From Mycobacterium scrofulaceum (GTDB lineage: Bacteria > Actinomycetota > Actinomycetes > Mycobacteriales > Mycobacteriaceae), in NCBI RefSeq assembly GCF_002086735.1, contig NZ_MVIJ01000019.1:36160-100159 (forward strand): a stretch of 64,000 nt of DNA. The letters run 5' to 3'. Under the pieces are notes generated by a model, which saw only the letters and a program-made list of their open reading frames with translations, was not told the DNA's origin and made no database searches. Position numbers and translations under genes: made by a program. Positions 40,677 through 50,838 of this stretch are shown here, piece by piece. The first letter of the stretch is position 1; each line of letters starts with the position of its first letter.

Positions 40677-42437
40677 ATGCTCGACCTGAAGATCATCGGC
40701 GGCACCGTCGTCGACGGCACCGGCGCCGAGCGCTATCGCGCCGACATCGGCATCAAGGACGGCACGATCGTCGACGTCGTCCGGCGCGGCGCCGACGACC
40801 CCGCACTGGGCGGGGAGGCCGCCGAAACCATCGACGCCACCGGGCGGGTGGTGGCCCCCGGCTTCGTCGACATCCACACCCACTACGACGGCCAGGTGAG
40901 CTGGGACAGCCTGCTGGAACCGTCGAGCGGTCACGGGGTCACCACGGTGGTCACCGGCAACTGCGGTGTGGGCTTCGCCCCCGTCCGTCCCGGCACGGAG
41001 CAGTGGCTCATCGAGTTGATGGAGGGCGTGGAGGACATCCCGGGCACCGCGCTCACCGAGGGCATCACCTGGGGATGGGAGACCTATCCCGAATACCTCG
41101 ACGCCATCGGCAGGCAGAAATTCGCCGTCGACGTGGGCAGCCAGGTGGCCCACGGCGCCATCCGCGCCTACGCGATGGGCGAGCGCGGCGCCCGCAACGA
41201 GCCGGCCACGCCCGAGGACATCGAGGCCATGGGCAGGCTGGTTCGGGAGGCGATCGAGGCCGGCGCGCTCGGCTTCTCGACGTCACGCACGATGGGCCAC
41301 CGCGCGATGGACGGCGAACCGGTGCCCGGCACGTACGCGGCCGAAGACGAACTGTTCGGCCTCGGCCGCGCCATGGCGGCCGGCGGGCAGGCCGTGTTCG
41401 AGCTCGCCCCGCAGGGCGCCGCCGGCGAGGACATCGTCGCGCCGAAGAAGGAATTGGAATGGATGCGGCGCCTGGGGGCCGAGATCGACCGGCCGGTGTC
41501 GTTCGCCCTGATCCAGGTCGACGCCGACCCGAACCTGTGGCGCGAGATGCTGGACCTCTCCGCGGACGCGCATGCCGCGGGCGCCCGGTTGTATCCGCAG
41601 ATCGCCGCGCGACCCTTCGGCATGATGATCGGATTCCAGGGCCACCACGGCTTCAGCCACCGGCCCACCTACCGCCGGCTGGCCGCCGAATGCGGCCGCG
41701 AGGAACTCGCGCAGCGCCTGGCCGATCCCGCGGTCAAGGCCGCGATCCTGGCCGAGGACGACCTGCCCGCCGACCCCACCCTGTTGTTCGACGGGATGTT
41801 CGCCCTGGTGCAGCACTCGCTGCACCGGCTGTACGCGCTCGGCAACCCGCCCGACTACGAGCCCACCCCGGACCGCACGGTCGCGGCCATCGCCAAGGCC
41901 CGCGGCGAGGACCCGCTGTCCACCCTCTACGACCTCATGCTCGAGGCCGACGCGACCGCGATGCTGATGCTGCCCCTGTTCAACTACGCCGAGGGCAACT
42001 GCGACGCGATCCGCGAGATGCTGCTGCATCCCGCCGGCGTGCTCGGGCTGTCCGACGGGGGCGCCCACTGCGGGATGATCTGTGACGCTTCGTATCCGAC
42101 GTTCCTGCTGACGCACTGGGCCCGGGACCGCCGTCGGGGCGAGAAGCTGTCGCTGGAATACGTGATCCGCAAACAGTCCCGCGACACCGCCCACCTCTTC
42201 GGTCTCACCGATCGCGGCACCATCGAGCCGGGCAAGAAGGCCGACATCAACGTGATCGACATGGACGCCCTGACGCTGCATCCCGCGGCGATGGCCTTCG
42301 ACCTGCCCGCCGGCGGCAACCGCATCCTGCAGGGGGCCAGCGGTTACGCGGCCACGATCGTCAGCGGGACCGTGACCCGGCGCAATGACGTCGACACCGG
42401 GGCCCGCCCCGGCCGGTTGGTGCGCGGAGCGCGTTAA
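40677..42437 (+). CDS. N-acyl-D-amino-acid deacylase-like amidohydrolase
   Basis: 586-aa amidohydrolase of the D-aminoacylase (COG3653) group: [22 protein letters not shown] opening beta-domain, metal motif [20 protein letters not shown] with the Cys often a zinc ligand, [13 protein letters not shown] near the end and the final beta-domain [15 protein letters not shown]. Enzymes of this group remove N-acyl groups or open cyclic amides. ATG 40677 has GAGGAGAG about 6 bp upstream, so an upstream in-frame ATG at 40644 is rejected. The Rieske oxygenase gene follows after 11 bp in the same unit. Confidence 0.92.
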   Translation: MLDLKIIGGTVVDGTGAERYRADIGIKDGTIVDVVRRGADDPALGGEAAETIDATGRVVAPGFVDIHTHYDGQVSWDSLLEPSSGHGVTTVVTGNCGVGFAPVRPGTEQWLIELMEGVEDIPGTALTEGITWGWETYPEYLDAIGRQKFAVDVGSQVAHGAIRAYAMGERGARNEPATPEDIEAMGRLVREAIEAGALGFSTSRTMGHRAMDGEPVPGTYAAEDELFGLGRAMAAGGQAVFELAPQGAAGEDIVAPKKELEWMRRLGAEIDRPVSFALIQVDADPNLWREMLDLSADAHAAGARLYPQIAARPFGMMIGFQGHHGFSHRPTYRRLAAECGREELAQRLADPAVKAAILAEDDLPADPTLLFDGMFALVQHSLHRLYALGNPPDYEPTPDRTVAAIAKARGEDPLSTLYDLMLEADATAMLMLPLFNYAEGNCDAIREMLLHPAGVLGLSDGGAHCGMICDASYPTFLLTHWARDRRRGEKLSLEYVIRKQSRDTAHLFGLTDRGTIEPGKKADINVIDMDALTLHPAAMAFDLPAGGNRILQGASGYAATIVSGTVTRRNDVDTGARPGRLVRGAR

Positions 42438-42448
42438 GGGCTTCCGGC

Positions 42449-43804
42449 ATGCACGCGTCCGCCGGCAACCCGGCCCGCACCCGCTCGCACGTCCAAGAGG
42501 ACGCGATCGGCACGCCGCCGGAAAGCCCGACCCTGGTGCCCGCCGAGCGCTACTACTCCCCGGCGTTCGCCGCGCTCGAGGTTCAGCGGATGTGGCCGAA
42601 GGTGTGGCAGCTCGCGTGCATGGTCGACCACGTCGCCGAGCCGGGCGACTACTTCGAGTACCGCTGCGGGCCGTACGGGGTGCTGATCGTGCGCGGTGAC
42701 GACGGGGTGCTGCGTGCCTTCCAGAACGCCTGCCGCCACCGCGGCAACTCGGTGTGCGTGGGCTCGGGTTCGGGACTGCGCGAACTCAAGTGCGGCTACC
42801 ACGGGTGGACCTGGGACCTGGCCGGCACGCTCAAACGGGTCCCGAACCGCAAGGGCTTCGGATCACTCCAGCTGTCCGACTTCCCGCTGGTGCCGGTCCG
42901 GGTGGACTCCTGGGAAGGGCTCGTCTTCGTCAATCTCGACCCCGGCGCGATGCCGCTGCTGGAATACCTGGAGGCCGTGCCCGACGATGTCGCCTGGTGC
43001 CGCCTGCGGGACTTCCGCTGTTATGCGACGCTCACGGTCGATGTCGAGGCGAACTGGAAGACGATCGCCGACGGCTACAGCGAGACCTACCACATCCAGA
43101 CGCTGCACCCGGAGTTGCTGCGCTGCGTCGACGACATCCATGCGCCACAACGCATCTGGGGTCACACTGGCAAGTCGGACCAGCCCTACGGCGTGCAGAG
43201 CCCCCGCTTCGACGGTGCGTTGAGCGACGAGGAAGTCTGGGACGCTTACGTTTACACACAGGGCGCGCTCATGGGCGCTCCCGAAGGCACCCCCTTTCCG
43301 GGTGACGAACGCCGGCCGGGACAGACGGTCCAGGATCTGATCGCCGCCCACACCCGGGCGTTTGCGGCCACCCGCGGGGTGGACCTCGAGTGGGCGGACA
43401 CGGACCGAATCACCCGACTGCACCAGTACAACGTCTTCCCGAACATGACGCTGCTGGCCAACGCGGACCACCTGACCGTGATGTGCTCGCGGCCCGGCCC
43501 GGACCCCGACCACGGCGAGCTGGTCATGTTCTTGATGACGCGGATGCCGCCGGGTGCCCCTCGCGCCAAGCCGACCGATGTCCGGGTAACCGCCGGCGAG
43601 GCCGAGCCCGGCGTGGTGCTCAGCCAGGACATCCGGGTGCTCGCCGGCCTGCAGCGCGGGATGCATCAACCCGGCTTCACCCATCTCGTGCTGTCCGGCG
43701 AAGAACGGCGCGTGATCAACACGCACCGCAATTTGGAGCGTTACCTGGAGCTACCCCAGTCCGAGCGGATGAGCGGGGCGCCGGTCGAACCGCCTCCAAC
43801 ATAA
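42449..43804 (+). CDS. Rieske non-heme iron oxygenase, alpha subunit
   Basis: 451-aa ring-hydroxylating oxygenase large subunit. The Rieske [2Fe-2S] ligands are in NACRHRGN (about residues 95-97) and CGYHGWTWD (about 115-118). The mononuclear iron His pair is in DGYSETYHIQTLHPEL. It resembles the alpha subunits used alone or with a separate reductase; no beta subunit, ferredoxin or reductase gene is nearby, so electrons come from elsewhere. It would hydroxylate or demethylate an aromatic or sterol-like substrate. GTG/ATG choice: ATG 42449; 11 bp after the deacylase. Confidence 0.92.
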   Translation: MHASAGNPARTRSHVQEDAIGTPPESPTLVPAERYYSPAFAALEVQRMWPKVWQLACMVDHVAEPGDYFEYRCGPYGVLIVRGDDGVLRAFQNACRHRGNSVCVGSGSGLRELKCGYHGWTWDLAGTLKRVPNRKGFGSLQLSDFPLVPVRVDSWEGLVFVNLDPGAMPLLEYLEAVPDDVAWCRLRDFRCYATLTVDVEANWKTIADGYSETYHIQTLHPELLRCVDDIHAPQRIWGHTGKSDQPYGVQSPRFDGALSDEEVWDAYVYTQGALMGAPEGTPFPGDERRPGQTVQDLIAAHTRAFAATRGVDLEWADTDRITRLHQYNVFPNMTLLANADHLTVMCSRPGPDPDHGELVMFLMTRMPPGAPRAKPTDVRVTAGEAEPGVVLSQDIRVLAGLQRGMHQPGFTHLVLSGEERRVINTHRNLERYLELPQSERMSGAPVEPPPT

Positions 43805-43857
43805 TTCCGTGTAGACACGCCGTAATCAGTCCGATGCGATTTAGAATCCCTTTCGTG

Positions 43858-44235
43858 ATGACCCCGTCAAACCCGTGGGGGGACGACCGAGGGCAACTCG
43901 CGCATCAGCTACAGATGCGATATCAACCACTCGCGCGAAGACGCGCGCGCAGAATGTGCCAGAACTTCGAGCGCGTCGGCGTCCGGACGGCGCCCGACCG
44001 CGTGCGGGAGATGCTGGCGGGGGCGCCCCTTGCGGCTCATGAAGTCGTGGACGTCCATTTCGCGCTGATCGCGCTGCGGCTCGACCGTGAGACGCGCGCT
44101 GCGCGGTACAAGCGGCTGAAGCGGCAGGGCACCCGCTCGATGATGTTCGCCGGGCTGGTCCTGGTGGTGCTCAACTTCCTGATGTGCATGGCTTACCTTT
44201 TGCTGAACCTGGCCGAGCAGGGCGCGCCGCTCTAA
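43858..44235 (+). CDS. Small single-pass membrane protein, unknown
   Basis: 125 aa: NPWGDDRGQLAHQLQMRY, an Arg-rich helical part (YQPLARRRARRMCQNFERVG), and one C-terminal helix MMFAGLVLVVLNFLMCMAYLLL. A cytoplasmic basic domain anchored by its tail is expected. ATG 43858 is preferred; in-frame ATG 43834 would add eight residues. No known family. It lies exactly where the ESX-2 locus breaks off next to the Rieske cluster, convergent with eccC2. Confidence 0.65.
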   Translation: MTPSNPWGDDRGQLAHQLQMRYQPLARRRARRMCQNFERVGVRTAPDRVREMLAGAPLAAHEVVDVHFALIALRLDRETRAARYKRLKRQGTRSMMFAGLVLVVLNFLMCMAYLLLNLAEQGAPL

Positions 44236-44246
44236 CATCCAGCGCG

Positions 44247-44279
44247 GGACGGCGCTGCCGTCGCCGTGGGAGGCCGTCC
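44247..44279. terminator. Possible terminator between convergent genes
   Basis: GGACGGC pairs with GCCGTCC across a 19-bp GC-rich loop, between the stop codons of the small membrane protein and eccC2. No U-run on either side, so an intrinsic terminator is only possible. Confidence 0.25.
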
Positions 44280-44284
44280 GTTCG

Positions 44285-47200
44285 CTACTGCTGCGGGATA
44301 ACCGCGGTGGACGGCATCCCGACCAGCACCCCCTCGACGTCCCCGTCGACGCTCACCATCAGGCCGCGCCCGGGTGGCAGCGCTTGCGCACGAACCGAGC
44401 GGTTGATCCGGTTCTGCGGGTCGTTGTCCATGTACAGCTGAGCCACCTTCGCCGAATTCTGGAACCGCATCCACGGATCCATCTGCAGCGTCGCCCAGTT
44501 CGCGCTGTTGCGGGTGGTGAAGACGTGCAGGCCGATCTGCCGGGCGCGTTCCATCAGCTTCCACAACGCCGCGCCGACCGGGGGTTTGGGCGGATAGCTC
44601 TGGTCGGGACGCAGGTCCTGCACGTCGTCGATCAGCACGAAGTGCCGCGCGCCCTCCCAGGGTTTGAGCGCGCGGAGCTCCTCCTGGCTCAGGCCCTTCG
44701 GGGGCAGCCGCGGCAACAGGACCTGTTGCGCGAGTTCCGTGATCACCTCGTCGATCTCGTCCTGGTCGTAGGCGTACGCGCGCACATAGCCCGGCCCGCT
44801 CAGATCCCGCAGACCGTGCGGCGCGGTCTTCGGGTCGATGAGCGTCAACTGCGCCTCCTCGGGGGCGAAGCGACTCATGATCGCCTCACCGATGGACACC
44901 AGCGACAGGGTCTTGCCGCAGCCCTGCCGGCCAAGGATCATCAGGCCCGGGCTCTCCCGAAGCCGCAGCGGCACCGGCCCCAGTTCATGGCGCTCGCCGA
45001 TGGCGAACGCGATGGACAGGTCGTCACCGCTCGGATGCGCGGCGTGGTACTCCAGGATCGCCCGCAGCTCCACCCGCTGCGGAAGCCGCTGCAGCGTCGC
45101 GTGTTTCGTCACACCGGCAACATCGGCGATCTGCGCTCCGACGTCGACGATGCTCACCAGCGCGCCGGTGGCGGGATCGGCCAGCGCCGGGACGCCGACC
45201 CGCAGCTCGTGCAGGCTGTCCGTCAGGCCGAAGCCCGGGCGGTTCAGCGTCCGCCGCGCGGCGTCGCGCGATTCCAGCGACGAGTGGCCCATCTGACTCT
45301 CGCTCGGGTCGGCCAGCCGCAATTGGATTCGGGCGGTGGCGTTTTGCAGCAGGCTCTGCCGCTGCCCGTGGATCCATCCGCCGGCGCTGCACATCGCGTG
45401 CACCCCATACTCGGGGCCCCGGCTGCTCAACGAGATGATGCGGTCCCCCAGGACGGTGTCTTTCGAGTACACGTCGTCGTAGTCGTCGACCACCACGAAC
45501 ACGTCGCCGAAGGGGTCGTTCGGGTCCGTGCCGCCCAGCCCGTCACTGCCCGGAGCGAACCGGCGCTCGCGGAAGCCATCGAGGTCGATCTTCAGCCGGC
45601 GGAACGAGTCCTCGCGCGCGTCGATCAGGGCGTCCATGCTGCTCAAGATGCGCTCGATGCCCTCGGCGTCCTTCGGGGACACGATGTCGGTGACGTGCGG
45701 CAGCGACGCCACCTGGGCCAGGGTCGCACCGCCGATGCAGAAGAACGTCACCCGCGACGGGGTGTACATCGTTGCCGCCGAACACATCAGCGTCATCAGG
45801 GTGGTCGTCTTGCCGCGCTGCTTGGCCCCCACCACGATGACGTTGCTGCGCAGCGCGTCGATCGCGTGCACCACCTGCTTGGACTCCTCGGGGATGTCCA
45901 TGACGCCCACCGGGAACATCAGCCCCGGGTTCTGGCCGTAGTCCACATGCCACGGCTTGCCCCGGTAGGCCCCCACCAAGGTGTCGACCGGCTCGGGATC
46001 CTCCAGCGGCTCCAGCCACGGCCGGCGTGGCGCGCGGTGCGGAACCTGGTGCAACGATTCCCGCAACACGTCGACGATCTTCTTCCGCTTGAAACCGTCG
46101 TCGTGGTAGAGGAATTCGTCGGGTTCGGTGTCGACGGCGGCGGCCGCCTCCAGCGCCGCGGCGTCGGACGCCTCGAGCGGCTGGAACTGCCAGTTGTAGA
46201 GCCGCGGCTTGGTCAACGTCATGTCGACGGTGGTCGCCACCTCCTTGACCTTGGGCACCACGAAGGGCGCCGAGAGGTAGAAGCAGCGGAACGGTTCGAG
46301 GTCGCGCGGACCCACCTTCAGCAGGGCGAAGCCGTTCTCTTTGGACGGCAGGTGGTAGGCCGCGTCCGAACCGATCACCTCGCGGCTGTCGTCGCCGGAC
46401 TCGGCGCGCAGCGCGATCCGAAACGCGATGTTGGACTTGACCTTTTGCAGCGACGACAGGTCGAGCCGCTGCCCGCCCAGCATGAAGAAGACGTTCGCGC
46501 CGCGGCCTTCCTGACCGATGTGGATGATCAGGTTGATCCACTTCTCGTGGTTGGCGAAGAGTTCCAGATACTCGTCGACGATGACGAGCAGGACGGGCAC
46601 CGGCGGCAGGTCGCGCCCGGCGAGCCGGATCTCCTCGTAGTCGTTGGCGTCACGCGCTCCCACCGACGTGAACAGCTCGTAGCGTTGCTTGATCTCGCCG
46701 TCGATCACCCGCCGCATCCGCTCCGCCAGGTGCCGTTCGTCCTTGCCCAGGTTGGAGAGGGCGGCCACGACGTGCGGGATGCCCAGGATGTCCTGGGCGG
46801 CCGACTCGAACTTCATGTCGACGAAGATGACGTTGAACGCCTCGGGCGAGTGCGTCAGCGCGATGCCGTAGACCAGCGACAGGAAGAACTCCGACTTGCC
46901 CGAACCACTGGTGCCGATGACCACCGAGTGAAACCCGAAGCCGCCGAAGTCCTTTGCGCGGATGATGATGTTCTGCAGCTCGCCGGTGGGTTTTGCGCCG
47001 ACCGGGATTTCGCACCACCGCTCGTCGCCGCGGCCGCGCCGCTCGGCCCACAACCGGTCGACGTCCAGTTCGCGCGGATCGGCGATGCCCAGCGCGCGGA
47101 GCAACTCGGCGGCGCCGCCGGTCGAATCGGCGATCTCGCTACGGCTGGTCGGTGACCACCGCGCCATGGCCCGCGCATAACGGTAGGCACGGTGGATGGA

Positions 47201-48490
47201 CAGCTGGTCGGCGTGGGCGAAGAACTTGCCGCGCAGACGCAGCAGGGGCCCGGGCCGGCCGTCCTCGCCGTCGGCGTCGAAGCCGTTCTGGCCGAACGTG
47301 ACTTCTCCGTTGACCGGTAGCTTGTGCCGCTCCCCCATCTCGAAGACCTGGTCCTGCGCGAAGCCCACCCCGGTGCCCACGCGGGACGCGATGCGCAGCA
47401 ACGTGATTCCCGCCTTGCCGACCTGGCCGACCACGCTCTCCCACGCGTCGGGGCTGCCGGTGTTGTCGTCGACGATCACCAGGTGCGGCCCCAGATCCAC
47501 CGCGTCGGCGCCGGTTTCGAGTGCGGACCCCATCGCGGTCGGGCTGGCCGCCGCCAACGGCGTCCACGCGCCGCGCTTCCCCTTCATGTGCAGCTCGGTG
47601 GCCAGGGTCTCCTCCAGCTCCTCCGGCGTGGCGAACACCAGGCGCCGAAACCCGCACGCGTCGAAGAGCTCGTCGTGCAGGTTGTGCGGCAGCCACACCA
47701 TCCATGACCACACCTCGGGGTTGCGGGTGACCACCATCAACTTCAGGTCGCGCGGGTTGTGGAACACCGCCAGCGAGCACAACACCGACCGCATCAGCGA
47801 GCGCAGGCGGTCCTGGTCCTCGCCGACGAAGCTGAAGCCGGGCGCGGAGCGCAGGTTGACCACCTTGGCGATGTCGCGAATCTTGCGCTGTTCCAGGATG
47901 AAATCGCGCAGCGCCTGGCCGGTGACGGGTTCGAGCTCCTCATCGGAGGGAATGTCGGGCCATGTCACCGACAACACCGAGTCGGGCGCGTGCTGCACGC
48001 CGGTGCCCAGCCGTACCTCCAGGAAATCCGCGTCGCCGCGGCCACGTTCCCACATTCGCGGACCACCGATGATCGCGCCCAGCCCACGCGGATCCGAATG
48101 CAGCGCGTGCTGCCATTCCCGCTGCGCGCACACCGCCGTCTGGATCTCGTCGCGGTTGGAGTCGAGGTCGCGGAGGTAGCGGCGGCGGCCCTTCTCCATC
48201 TCGCCCCAGGTGATCTTGCGCGCCCGCCCGAAGCGTCCGGAGAACGCCAGCATGCTGAACGCGCCGATGCCCATGAGAGGGAAGAACCCGGTGGACAGAC
48301 TGCGCACCCCGGACACGTAGAGCATGACGATGGTGCCGATGAGGGCCACGATCAGCGCCGGCACCCCGATCATCACCCAGATGTTGCGCGGTTCGCGCTC
48401 CGGCAGGGCGATCGGCGCATTCGGCGCCACCCGAACGGGTTTCGGCGGCTCGATCTTGACCCGGTTGATGGGAAACGCTTTCTTGGACAT
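44285..48490 (-). CDS. eccC2: ESX type VII secretion ATPase EccC (fused), ESX-2 type
   Basis: 1401-aa FtsK/SpoIIIE-type ATPase, EccCa and EccCb in one chain as in ESX-2 to ESX-5. Two N-terminal helices (about 38-62 and 66-83) anchor it. Three ATPase domains have Walker A motifs GTSGSGKS (about 528), GAKQRGKTTT (about 890) and GRQGCGKT (about 1188), with Walker B VIVDEYLEL, VVVDDYDDVY and VLIDDVQDL. It energises export of WXG100 and PE/PPE-type substrates at the inner membrane. ESX-2 is assigned by synteny (eccB2, Rv3896c-like, pcnA close by) and by length close to the 1396-aa M. tuberculosis protein. All catalytic motifs look intact, so it is not decayed although the downstream ESX-2 genes are missing. 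Starts 3 bp after eccB2. Confidence 0.93.
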   Translation of the reverse strand: MSKKAFPINRVKIEPPKPVRVAPNAPIALPEREPRNIWVMIGVPALIVALIGTIVMLYVSGVRSLSTGFFPLMGIGAFSMLAFSGRFGRARKITWGEMEKGRRRYLRDLDSNRDEIQTAVCAQREWQHALHSDPRGLGAIIGGPRMWERGRGDADFLEVRLGTGVQHAPDSVLSVTWPDIPSDEELEPVTGQALRDFILEQRKIRDIAKVVNLRSAPGFSFVGEDQDRLRSLMRSVLCSLAVFHNPRDLKLMVVTRNPEVWSWMVWLPHNLHDELFDACGFRRLVFATPEELEETLATELHMKGKRGAWTPLAAASPTAMGSALETGADAVDLGPHLVIVDDNTGSPDAWESVVGQVGKAGITLLRIASRVGTGVGFAQDQVFEMGERHKLPVNGEVTFGQNGFDADGEDGRPGPLLRLRGKFFAHADQLSIHRAYRYARAMARWSPTSRSEIADSTGGAAELLRALGIADPRELDVDRLWAERRGRGDERWCEIPVGAKPTGELQNIIIRAKDFGGFGFHSVVIGTSGSGKSEFFLSLVYGIALTHSPEAFNVIFVDMKFESAAQDILGIPHVVAALSNLGKDERHLAERMRRVIDGEIKQRYELFTSVGARDANDYEEIRLAGRDLPPVPVLLVIVDEYLELFANHEKWINLIIHIGQEGRGANVFFMLGGQRLDLSSLQKVKSNIAFRIALRAESGDDSREVIGSDAAYHLPSKENGFALLKVGPRDLEPFRCFYLSAPFVVPKVKEVATTVDMTLTKPRLYNWQFQPLEASDAAALEAAAAVDTEPDEFLYHDDGFKRKKIVDVLRESLHQVPHRAPRRPWLEPLEDPEPVDTLVGAYRGKPWHVDYGQNPGLMFPVGVMDIPEESKQVVHAIDALRSNVIVVGAKQRGKTTTLMTLMCSAATMYTPSRVTFFCIGGATLAQVASLPHVTDIVSPKDAEGIERILSSMDALIDAREDSFRRLKIDLDGFRERRFAPGSDGLGGTDPNDPFGDVFVVVDDYDDVYSKDTVLGDRIISLSSRGPEYGVHAMCSAGGWIHGQRQSLLQNATARIQLRLADPSESQMGHSSLESRDAARRTLNRPGFGLTDSLHELRVGVPALADPATGALVSIVDVGAQIADVAGVTKHATLQRLPQRVELRAILEYHAAHPSGDDLSIAFAIGERHELGPVPLRLRESPGLMILGRQGCGKTLSLVSIGEAIMSRFAPEEAQLTLIDPKTAPHGLRDLSGPGYVRAYAYDQDEIDEVITELAQQVLLPRLPPKGLSQEELRALKPWEGARHFVLIDDVQDLRPDQSYPPKPPVGAALWKLMERARQIGLHVFTTRNSANWATLQMDPWMRFQNSAKVAQLYMDNDPQNRINRSVRAQALPPGRGLMVSVDGDVEGVLVGMPSTAVIPQQ

Positions 48491-48493
48491 CCC

Positions 48494-49987
48494 CTAGCCT
48501 CCCGCGTTCGCTGATGTCGTCACCACGGCCGCCTTGCCCAGGGCCGGCACGGTGTCGCGCGCCACGAGCGCCGCCTCCCGCGACAAGGCCGGGCCCGCAG
48601 CGAAAGTGCGCAGTAGCGGCCACGGGGCCTGCACCGCCGAGGCCGGGTCGAGCCCGAGGGCCCGCAGGGTGTCGTCGTTGGCGGCGATGCCGAACCGCAC
48701 CCCGTTGTCGGACACCCAGAACAGTGATTCGCGCGAATCCGAGGTGATGACCCCGCTGGTCGAGGTGACGAAGTTGGCCGCCCCCGGCAGCACCAGAACC
48801 TGGTCGGCGACCACGGACGCGGCGTCGCGGTCGTCGCGCACCAGGTGCACGATCCGGTCGTCCAGGTACGAATACACCGGAAGGCCGCGCCCGTTGTAGA
48901 TGACGACGCGGGCCTGCGGGTCCGTCGAGCCCTTCTCCCACCCGACGCAGGTGGTCGGGTTGGCCGCGGTGTCAATGAAATTCAGCCGCTTCGTGGGGTA
49001 GTAGTCGACGGCCAGCGAGTTCACCTGGGGGATGTTGACCAGCACGTCGGGGGTGACCACCCGGGGCGCCGTCGACCCGTAGGAGTTGGCGCTGCGGAGC
49101 AGATCGGCGACGAAGCTGGTGATCTTCTGGACTCCGTCGGGCAGGAGAACGTAGAACTGCTTACCGCCGCCGGCGGTTTGGGCCTGCAGCACCGCGCCCA
49201 CCTGCGATCCCGACACCCAGGTCGACGGCGCGCCCGCCTGGGGAACGTCCGGGACGCGCAACGGCTCGGTGGCGGGCAGTCCGTCGAACAGCGCGCGCGA
49301 AATCTCCACCGGCGACGTCACTCCCGGGTCCAGCCCCAGGCTCAGGGTGATGGCTCGGCTGGCCGGGTCGACCTGCGAACGCTTACCGCCCCAGATGACG
49401 TAGGTGTTGCCCTCGAACGTAACCAGCACGCCGGCATCGTCGGCCAGCGGTGCCGCGCGGCCACCTCCGTTGAGCGTGCCCGCGATCGAGGTGACGACCG
49501 GCTTCTCACCGCTGCGCGGGCGCCCGGCCGTGTCGCACACGGCCCACGCCGAAATCGCGCCCCGATTCACCGGCATCGCCGCGGGCGCACCGGGAATGCC
49601 GATCAGCGGCCCGGTCGGGTACTTCGCGATCTCGCCGCGCTTCACCCAGGTCGGTTCGTTCGCCGTTCCGGTGGCCAGCCTGGCGGACGTCAGGTTCAGC
49701 GCCGGATAGAGCCGCCCGTCGATGCGGGCGTAGATCGCGCCGGAGTCCCGGTCGCCGATAATCGCCGACTCCCCTACTGCGCCAGTGGGTTTCAGCACGT
49801 TGAGCAGCATCATCCACCCGGCGGCGATGGCCACCAGCAAGATGGACAACACCAGCGCGGCGGTCTGCTTGCGGTCGTCGTGTTTCATCCGCACCGAGAA
49901 CCGGGTGGTCGCCGCGCGCAGTCGCCGGTTGTAGAACAGGTGACCGGAATTCTGGTCGCGGTTCGACAAACTCAGCGGCATGCTCAA
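48494..49987 (-). CDS. eccB2: ESX type VII secretion protein EccB, ESX-2 type
   Basis: 497-aa core channel subunit. The N-terminus PLSLSNRDQNSGHLFYNRRL and RFSVRMKHDDRKQ is the cytoplasmic EccB signature; one helix (ALVLSILLVAIAAGWMMLL, about 45-64) leads to the periplasmic repeat domain with the conserved Cys (SAWAVCDTAGR and TTCVGWEKG). EccB joins EccC, EccD and EccE in the membrane pore. The N-terminal wording matches my recollection of M. tuberculosis EccB2 (Rv3895c). The start ATG 49987 overlaps the stop of the transglycosylase gene as ATGA. An internal Met at residue 3 is a plausible alternative start. Confidence 0.93.
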   Translation of the reverse strand: MSMPLSLSNRDQNSGHLFYNRRLRAATTRFSVRMKHDDRKQTAALVLSILLVAIAAGWMMLLNVLKPTGAVGESAIIGDRDSGAIYARIDGRLYPALNLTSARLATGTANEPTWVKRGEIAKYPTGPLIGIPGAPAAMPVNRGAISAWAVCDTAGRPRSGEKPVVTSIAGTLNGGGRAAPLADDAGVLVTFEGNTYVIWGGKRSQVDPASRAITLSLGLDPGVTSPVEISRALFDGLPATEPLRVPDVPQAGAPSTWVSGSQVGAVLQAQTAGGGKQFYVLLPDGVQKITSFVADLLRSANSYGSTAPRVVTPDVLVNIPQVNSLAVDYYPTKRLNFIDTAANPTTCVGWEKGSTDPQARVVIYNGRGLPVYSYLDDRIVHLVRDDRDAASVVADQVLVLPGAANFVTSTSGVITSDSRESLFWVSDNGVRFGIAANDDTLRALGLDPASAVQAPWPLLRTFAAGPALSREAALVARDTVPALGKAAVVTTSANAGG

Positions 49988-50838
49988 TACCCCTTAGGTG
50001 ATCGGCGAGGATCGGCCTGCTGAATCAGATCGGCCAGATTCGACGCGTCCGGGGCGACACCGTAGCGGCCCATCGCATAGTTGATGAACGCGCACGCCTG
50101 CGCCACCAGATCGTGGATGTCGCGCGAGGTTCCCGGTTGGTGATAGGCCGCGAACGTGGGCGCGATGAACTGCCAGGCGCCCTTGCTCGGCGTGCCCCGC
50201 GCCGCGTTGGAGTCCCAGTCGTTGACCGCGTTGGCGTTGTAGTTGGACTCGCGACGAGCGACCAAATCCATGCCGCGCTCCCAGCGAGCACGCGCGGCCG
50301 GATCGTGAAGGCCCTTGATATCCAACGCTTTACGGATCGCCGCTACGACGGCCGGCCGTCCGCTGCCCTGGTCGCCACGCATTTTCCGCCTCTGTCGATA
50401 GCGCAGCCGGCGCAGCCGCAGCGCCAGTAGCCGTGCCCGCCGGCGCGAGTTGAGGATGTGCCGGCGCTGGGCCCGCAGCCTGCCCGCCATCCGGGCCATC
50501 GCCTCGCGCCGTGCCATCGGGGTATCGGCCGTGGACAGGTCGGTCGTGGCGTCGTCCAGGATCGCCCGGGTCGCGGCCCTCGCCTGCGCGTGATCCTGGT
50601 GCGCCATCGCCATGATTCGTGCCAGCGTGCGGTCGGTGGCGCTCGACCGGCGGAGGTCGTTCAGGGTTTTGGTCGACCTTCTCGCTGCCGCGTCGGGGAG
50701 GCCCTCGGTTCGGGGCTCGGGATGGCCCTGAGCGTTGCCGACCCGGGCGGCGGTTACCTCACCGGCGAACAGACCGTGGCCGCGGGCCAAGACCGCCACC
50801 GCGTGCATCGTCAGCGGATCAGTCAATGACTGCCCCAC
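49984..50838 (-). CDS. Lytic transglycosylase-like protein (Rv3896c-like)
   Basis: 284 aa. The C-terminal part (about 165-270) is a transglycosylase/lysozyme-like domain: ARWERGMDLVARRESNYNA with the likely catalytic Glu, GTPSKGAWQFIAPTFAAYH and LVAQACAFINYAMGRYG. The N-terminal 150 residues are helical and very Arg-rich (RRHILNSRRRARLLALRLRR). No signal peptide, so export may use the ESX system itself. It would open peptidoglycan for the secretion machine. The place directly before eccB2 equals Rv3896c in M. tuberculosis. Start ATG 50838; shorter starts (Met11) are possible. Confidence 0.85.
   Translation of the reverse strand: MGQSLTDPLTMHAVAVLARGHGLFAGEVTAARVGNAQGHPEPRTEGLPDAAARRSTKTLNDLRRSSATDRTLARIMAMAHQDHAQARAATRAILDDATTDLSTADTPMARREAMARMAGRLRAQRRHILNSRRRARLLALRLRRLRYRQRRKMRGDQGSGRPAVVAAIRKALDIKGLHDPAARARWERGMDLVARRESNYNANAVNDWDSNAARGTPSKGAWQFIAPTFAAYHQPGTSRDIHDLVAQACAFINYAMGRYGVAPDASNLADLIQQADPRRSPKGY

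Noticed and set aside
44384..47155. 923-codon plus-strand frame
   Set aside because: Shadow of eccC2; the opposite strand has three intact ATPase domains and good starts.
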